DNA of 64,000 nucleotides from the NCBI GenBank assembly GCA_030762175.1, contig CM060834.1, forward strand, positions 25,408,001 through 25,472,000, given 5' to 3'. The DNA comes from Metallyticus violacea. Taxonomy: Eukaryota; Arthropoda; Insecta; Mantodea; Metallyticidae. A program made the position numbers and the translations under genes. Below, piece by piece: positions 63,707 to 64,000 of the stretch. How positions within the stretch are numbered: the first letter of the stretch is position 1; each line of letters starts with the position of its first letter. Below the pieces are notes generated by a model. That model did no database searches, had not been told where the DNA came from, and worked only from the letters and a program-made list of their open reading frames with translations.

Positions 63707-64000
63707 CTGCAACACGCAATACAGCCATTTAAGCTTCAAACATAACAAGTGCAAAGTTAGTTTAGTTTTAAAATAGTTGAAAACAGGTGAAGCTGTAAAG
63801 ACTATATAACATTACGCTTAACTCCAAAAGGAGACAAATTAAAGGAATACAAAAACAGCGAACACACTGACATTTTCTATTTTTTGCAAAATTTAATAAC
63901 ACATAAAAGTCGTACTTTTTATTTAAGGGGAGTAAGCCTGCCCTGTTTCTCCTGCTAATTTCCATTGTCAGGTACATTTTTCAAAACATGATTCAGATAT
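63707..64000 (-). other. Probable intron of the same gene
   Basis: AT-rich DNA upstream of the acceptor site, without recognised coding sequence. It would be the 3' part of the last intron and continues past the window edge. Confidence 0.4.

Noticed and set aside
63301..63732. 143-codon plus-strand frame starting MFYEQVVQDK
   Set aside because: It overlaps the GC-rich exon on the opposite strand. Its text lacks protein character and its openness is explained by the codon structure of the minus-strand frame.
1..64000. CRISPR arrays, rRNA, functional tRNA genes, bacterial operons
   Set aside because: None seen. The tRNA-like stretches have unpaired acceptor ends and SINE bodies, and direct repeats are transposon or satellite in nature.

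Overview
This window looks like repeat-dense intergenic (possibly partly intronic) DNA from an AT-rich, multicellular eukaryote, most likely an insect. The evidence is the transposon content: at least twelve relics of IS630-Tc1-mariner elements, tails of a LINE whose C-terminal motif is common in insect endonuclease-reverse transcriptases, a Penelope-like element, two families of tRNA-derived SINEs and one complete LTR retrotransposon. A polyneopteran (cockroach or termite-like) source is a guess from the style of these elements and cannot be proven from the sequence. There is no sign of prokaryotic organisation, and almost all reading frames in the window are chance frames or parts of dead transposons.

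Layout. 1-8.3 kb: diverged repeats, two ITm elements with recognisable ends (1820-3293 and 5270-6611), a transposase scrap and a LINE tail. 8.36-15.04 kb: an LTR retrotransposon on the minus strand with two 1390-bp LTRs that read as identical, a 4-bp ATGT target duplication and a gag-like coiled-coil frame, but no pol genes. 15-20 kb: a mariner relic and a LINE tail split by an ITm element. 20-27.7 kb: SINEs, a duplicated 360-bp segment, a GC-rich patch and an internally deleted ITm element. 29.1-31.5 kb: a long palindrome of about 2.4 kb with satellite-like units in its arms. 31.8-35 kb: SINEs and two Penelope-like 3' ends head to head. 35-43 kb: mostly unique AT-rich DNA with a second long palindrome (38.2-38.9 kb) and SINEs. 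43.6-45.4 kb: a mariner interrupted by a half-arm of the first palindrome family. 45.4-63 kb: scattered SINEs, ITm and Tc1 relics, microsatellites and short tandem arrays. 63.5-63.7 kb: a GC-rich terminal coding exon on the minus strand, the best candidate for host protein-coding sequence; the rest of that gene would lie beyond the right edge.

Nested insertions give a relative history: ITm into LINE, ITm into an old dispersed repeat whose empty copy is also present, palindrome arm into mariner, SINE into a 116-bp tandem repeat. The LTR element is the youngest feature by the identity of its LTRs. It is also the most interesting: a gag-only, apparently non-autonomous element that must have been moved by another element's enzymes.
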